37,893 nucleotides of DNA from Marinilabiliaceae bacterium (lineage in GTDB: Bacteria; Bacteroidota; Bacteroidia; Bacteroidales; Marinilabiliaceae). The DNA lies in contig JAFGBR010000070.1 of NCBI GenBank assembly GCA_016933045.1, positions 1 to 37,893 on the forward strand, in the 5' to 3' direction. The translations under genes were made by a program, and so were the position numbers. Position 1 is the first letter of the stretch, and the number at the start of each line of letters is the position of its first letter. A model generated the notes under the pieces. It had not been told where the DNA came from. It searched no databases and worked only from the letters and a program-made list of their open reading frames with translations. Shown one piece after another: positions 34,928 through 37,893 of this stretch.

Positions 34928-36262
34928 TTAAATTCTAATTCCCCACTGCTTTTTAATAATCCACAACAAGCCAAACACTAAAACACTTGCCTTTATTAAG
35001 TGGTTGAGGACAACTGCAAATTCAGTTTCTGCTTTAACAACTTGTAAAAAAAGAATAGGACTCCAAATAAGTAAAGTTGGGTATTTATTACTCCAATTAA
35101 ATAGTTTTTTCCAGAACCAGGCAATGAATACCCCCCATGAAAACATGAATATTATACCACCATATACACCAAAATTAGCATAGCTCTCACCAACTATACT
35201 AATTCCCATTGAAGTATTGTCTCCAATTTCAAGGCCGGTATATTTTCTGAAGTTTTCACGACCACCGGCTTTTGATTTGTTTGGAGCTATGATTCTTGGA
35301 AGAAAACTAGATTGAATGCCGTTAGTAATTGTACTGCCACCAGCAAAAGGTGTTCGTTCAGGAACATTTTTCATAATTGCCGAAATGATCCAGCCCTGAT
35401 TTAGTCTTGCATTCATATTGACATCAGAAGTTGGTGTTACAATGCTTCCGTTTTGCCATTGTTGAGTTGCAAGGCCAAGAAACAGTGCCACTTTATTGCC
35501 CGAATAACCTTTTTCCCATACCATTTCGCGGTATTGACCTTTAACTGACTGAATGGTAATAGCTAATGTAACTCCAATTAAGGCGGTTGCTAGCTTTTTC
35601 ACAAAGCTTAAGTGCAATTCTCTTGCAACAAAAGTAAAAGAAAGCATAGCCCATAATAGTAAATCATGAAACATACCGGCTGCAATTGAAATAATGGCTG
35701 TAAAACCCATCATAGCCCAAAAAATTAGCCATCTATTAGGTTTTCCTGAGAATAGTAAATATATAACACCTATATATTTTGTATTGCTTAGTAAGAAAAA
35801 TGCAAAACCTAAAGATGATGGTATAAATACACTTAAATATGGAATTATTAAACCTCCAATAATAAAAATGTATGGTAGTTTAGGATAATCTTCAAGCAGT
35901 TTATTTACACGTTGTCCCATCTCTTCTAATCCAGAATGGTCTTTGAAAATTGAAGTTCCTATCCCAAATGCGATAATAGCTGGAACAATAAATGACATAT
36001 ATACATTTTCGTCAACATACATGTGGTATTTGTAATGATAAGATTGGTTGTGATAATCGATAAACGGACCAACTATCCATTGTAATGAGGCTATTGCCGT
36101 CATTAAATCGATAATTGGTATTCGTTGCCCCATGCCGTCAATAACTCTGAGAGTGAAGAATAATGCAACAGCTATTCCAATTGAACTCATTAGGTTAATG
36201 CCACTTATGGTCATTAATAATGCTAATAAACCAGAAATAATGGTAATGACTTGTTTTGGCAT
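34928..36262 (-). CDS. Putative polysaccharide polymerase (Wzy/O-antigen-polymerase-like membrane protein)
   Basis: A 444-residue inner-membrane protein with about ten to twelve predicted helices and a large hydrophilic loop at about 255-350 (KGQYREMVWEKGYSGN... GWIISAIMKNVPERTPFAGG). The loop is rich in Arg/Lys and includes a GESYANFG segment before the last helices. This topology, a polytopic protein with one big periplasmic loop and a location in a cluster of glycosyltransferases, is typical of Wzy polymerases, whose sequences are poorly conserved. I assign the role by context and topology, not by a motif. A hypothetical membrane protein of another type is the alternative. Confidence 0.62.
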   Translation of the reverse strand: MPKQVITIISGLLALLMTISGINLMSSIGIAVALFFTLRVIDGMGQRIPIIDLMTAIASLQWIVGPFIDYHNQSYHYKYHMYVDENVYMSFIVPAIIAFGIGTSIFKDHSGLEEMGQRVNKLLEDYPKLPYIFIIGGLIIPYLSVFIPSSLGFAFFLLSNTKYIGVIYLLFSGKPNRWLIFWAMMGFTAIISIAAGMFHDLLLWAMLSFTFVARELHLSFVKKLATALIGVTLAITIQSVKGQYREMVWEKGYSGNKVALFLGLATQQWQNGSIVTPTSDVNMNARLNQGWIISAIMKNVPERTPFAGGSTITNGIQSSFLPRIIAPNKSKAGGRENFRKYTGLEIGDNTSMGISIVGESYANFGVYGGIIFMFSWGVFIAWFWKKLFNWSNKYPTLLIWSPILFLQVVKAETEFAVVLNHLIKASVLVFGLLWIIKKQWGIRI

Positions 36263-36363
36263 TTTAATAATTTGATATTAATAGATAGTTAAGTGATTTT
36301 TTTTTGTTGTAATATTTTTGTATTATGTAATCATGGTAGTCCTTTAATTATTTAGATGTAAAT

Positions 36364-37761
36364 TTATAAAATGCATTTAATAGTATTAATAATTGTTTTG
36401 AAAGACCAATTGTTAATTATTTCATATAGCTGTTTTTTGTTTGTTTCATTTGACTTAATACTATATATCATTTCTATTAATTTATTGGATAGATCTGAGT
36501 CATCACCACATTTGAAAACTTTGTTGGGTGAAATGGTTAAATCTAATGCACAGCCAACTTTATCGGATACGATAACAGGTATGTCGCAAGCCATAGCTTC
36601 ATTTACTGCCAGTCCCCATGTTTCACCAGGCCCTTGTGATGGTAAACAAAAAATATTTGCTAACCGATAAACCACCGGCATTTGTGATTGATTCTGAAAA
36701 GGCAAAAAATGAATGTTGGGGAGGTTTTTCGATTGCGATTTGAGTTGCTCTTCTAATGGCCCGGAACCTGTAAAAATAAGATGGAGATGGAGATTGAGAT
36801 GTTTGGATGTTTGGATTTGAGGATTTGGGGATTTGAGGATTTGAGTATTTGATGAGACTTCGGTGTGTTGATTGTCATCTGAACCGAAGTGGATAGATTT
36901 GTTTATATTTTGATTGTTTAGAGTGTTAAATGCGTTTAAAAGCTGTAAAGGGTTTTTTTTAGATTCAAATTTACCGGCAAACAAAATGACGATATCTTTT
37001 GGTTGTATGCCCATTTTTGTACGCCATTGTTGAGCTTTTTCTTTATATCGTTGAGTATCGCTGTCTTTAAACCGATCGTTGTCGATTGCATGAGGAACAA
37101 ATTTCAACCGGGATTTTTTTAACCCACAGGCTTTAAAATAGGCTTTGTTCGCCTGACCTACATAAAGTGCAGTATCGATTTGTTTGTAGATGTAGGATAG
37201 GAAGGTGATGCGGAGTTTGTATTTGATGTAAGTAGTGAGAAGTGAGAAGTGAGAAGTGAGAGTTTTTTTATATTTCTTTTTTTTATTTACTCCAAAATTC
37301 TTTTTTTCTTTCCACCCTTGATTCTTAATACTTGACATCAATTCCTTAATACTCTTTACTTCATAATCTAATAAAGTGCTATCACCTCTGAACCACACTG
37401 GAATTTTTCCTTTAAAATGTCTCATTACTTTAAAATGAGCCTGAAAATTCCATCCGAAAATGAGCAGATGAGTGGGTGAATAGGTGAGTATCTCGTTGAT
37501 TAGGGTTGGACATTTAATTCCCCAAAAACTTTTAGTTCCTGGTTTTTTAGAAACATTTTCAACAAAGGTATAGTCGTATCCTTCTAATAATGGGATATCC
37601 CACTCAATTGCTTTCCCGAATTTCTCATCGAACAAATCGGTTTGTCGCTGACTCCAGGTGTAAAACACTTTGAGTTCAACATCAGGCTCTTTGGCTAGCA
37701 TGGCAAACCATGGAGCGTTGTATTGGATGGGGTGGGTGGTGATTATGGCGAGTCGTTTCAT
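36364..37761 (-). CDS. Glycosyltransferase family 4 with in-frame simple-repeat insertions
   Basis: A 465-residue glycosyltransferase, longer than the usual 370-400. The N-terminal domain (RLAIITTHPIQYNAPWF) and the E-x7-E motif in GETWGLAVNEA (Glu380 and Glu388) are intact, as are the nucleotide-binding LFAGKFESKKNPLQLLNAF and GSGPLEEQL strands. Two low-complexity insertions stand out. Residues about 145-178 (Lys-rich, then LTSHFSLLT) are encoded in part by four perfect 7-bp repeats. Residues about 283-325 (NTQILKSPNPQIQTSKHL) are encoded in part by seven 8-bp units. Both units are not multiples of three. The start ATG at 37761 is followed upstream by an octamer array. Its donor and acceptor are unknown. 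Confidence 0.9.
   Translation of the reverse strand: MKRLAIITTHPIQYNAPWFAMLAKEPDVELKVFYTWSQRQTDLFDEKFGKAIEWDIPLLEGYDYTFVENVSKKPGTKSFWGIKCPTLINEILTYSPTHLLIFGWNFQAHFKVMRHFKGKIPVWFRGDSTLLDYEVKSIKELMSSIKNQGWKEKKNFGVNKKKKYKKTLTSHFSLLTTYIKYKLRITFLSYIYKQIDTALYVGQANKAYFKACGLKKSRLKFVPHAIDNDRFKDSDTQRYKEKAQQWRTKMGIQPKDIVILFAGKFESKKNPLQLLNAFNTLNNQNINKSIHFGSDDNQHTEVSSNTQILKSPNPQIQTSKHLNLHLHLIFTGSGPLEEQLKSQSKNLPNIHFLPFQNQSQMPVVYRLANIFCLPSQGPGETWGLAVNEAMACDIPVIVSDKVGCALDLTISPNKVFKCGDDSDLSNKLIEMIYSIKSNETNKKQLYEIINNWSFKTIINTIKCIL
36798..36853 (-). repeat. Octanucleotide tandem repeat within a glycosyltransferase gene
   Basis: Seven consecutive 8-bp units of the form gatttgag (variants gatgtttg, gatttggg, tatttgat) lie in the coding sequence at about residues 303-322. 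Two adjacent units are identical gatttgag. One unit gained or lost would shift the reading frame. Confidence 0.85.
37234..37261 (-). repeat. Perfect heptanucleotide tandem repeat within a glycosyltransferase gene
   Basis: Four perfect head-to-tail copies of AGTGAGA (plus-strand reading) fall at about residues 167-176. They encode TSHFSLLT on the minus strand. The unit length of 7 means that slippage would cause a frameshift. Confidence 0.92.
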
Positions 37762-37783
37762 TTGGGATTTTGGATTGATTAAT

Positions 37784-37893
37784 AGGTTGTTAGGCTATTA
37801 GGTCAGTAGGTCGTAAGATCCGAAGGTCATTAGGCTATTAGGTTGATAGGTCATAAGATCCGAAGGTCATTAGGCTATTAGGTCATTAGGTCG
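37784..37893. repeat. Octamer array forming a 40-bp higher-order repeat (runs off the window)
   Basis: Thirteen full degenerate octamers plus six bases, most beginning AGG (AGGCTATT, AGGTCATT, AGGTTGAT, AGATCCGA). Five octamers form a 40-bp unit that repeats at 37792-37831 and 37832-37871 with 4 differences (90% identity); a third copy is cut by the edge. It lies 22 bp upstream of the start codon of the repeat-bearing glycosyltransferase. Confidence 0.92.

Noticed and set aside
36364-37761. Possible frameshifted or chimeric glycosyltransferase pseudogene
   Set aside because: The frame is continuous, and N- and C-terminal GT4 motifs are both intact and in order. The odd segments are in-frame insertions in loops.
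37784-37893. Possible CRISPR array at the right edge
   Set aside because: The 40-bp unit is itself made of octamers, with no unique spacers between repeats and no cas genes in the window.

Overview
The window looks like a chromosomal stretch from an AT-rich member of the Bacteroidota. The signs are a Bacteroidota-type tyrosine recombinase N-terminus, little visible Shine-Dalgarno sequence, and several upstream regions with the phylum's promoter form (TTTG, about 19-21 bp, then TAnnTTTG). The family mix is also typical: FMN-dependent IDI-2, M23-LysM peptidase, and Wza/Wzc/WcaF-type exopolysaccharide genes. A Bacteroidales/Marinilabiliales-like organism is plausible, but the order is only a guess.

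Layout. (1) 1-452: the start of an integrase gene cut by the left edge, a strong hairpin terminator, and a tRNA-Ser(UGA) gene. This is the usual arrangement at the edge of an integrative element. (2) 595-2334, minus strand: isopentenyl-diphosphate isomerase type 2 and an M23-LysM cell-wall peptidase. (3) 2377-9224, plus strand: a TetR regulator whose promoter lies inside two matching palindromes, followed by TolC-like, HlyD/YbhG-like, two separate ABC ATPase and two ABC-2 permease genes. Together they form a YbhGFSR-type tripartite ABC exporter. (4) 9246-13281: a PEGA-like lipoprotein, and a dihydropyrimidinase-like protein that has lost its recognisable metal ligands, flanked by two EamA/DMT transporters. 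(5) 13443-19091: a second exporter, of the RND type (adaptor, pump, TolC). (6) 19164-21817: a Dcp-like M3 peptidase and a thioredoxin-type glutathione peroxidase, convergent with 2 bp between them. (7) 21987 to the right edge: an exopolysaccharide/O-antigen locus with a WecA/TagO-like initiating transferase, two Wzc-like tyrosine kinases, Wza, a WcaF-like acetyltransferase, a family-2 and three family-4 glycosyltransferases, a nucleotidyltransferase-fold protein and a putative Wzy polymerase. No Wzx flippase or Wzb phosphatase is visible, so the locus probably continues to the right.

How the parts work together. In the exopolysaccharide locus the initiating enzyme loads a sugar phosphate onto undecaprenyl phosphate. 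The glycosyltransferases and acetyltransferase build the repeat unit and the Wzy-like protein would polymerise it. Wza plus the Wzc pair would control length and export. The two efflux operons are independent envelope exporters.

The most unusual signals are short tandem repeats in the surface-polysaccharide genes. One Wzc paralogue ends in nine Tyr-Gly pairs encoded by a hexamer array. The last glycosyltransferase carries a perfect 7-bp repeat and an 8-bp repeat inside its coding sequence, and a 40-bp higher-order repeat made of five degenerate octamers lies just upstream of it. A 178-bp element with 11-bp terminal inverted repeats lies between two convergent polysaccharide genes. No previously undescribed multi-gene system was found with confidence; the repeat-laden glycosyltransferase is the best candidate for something new.
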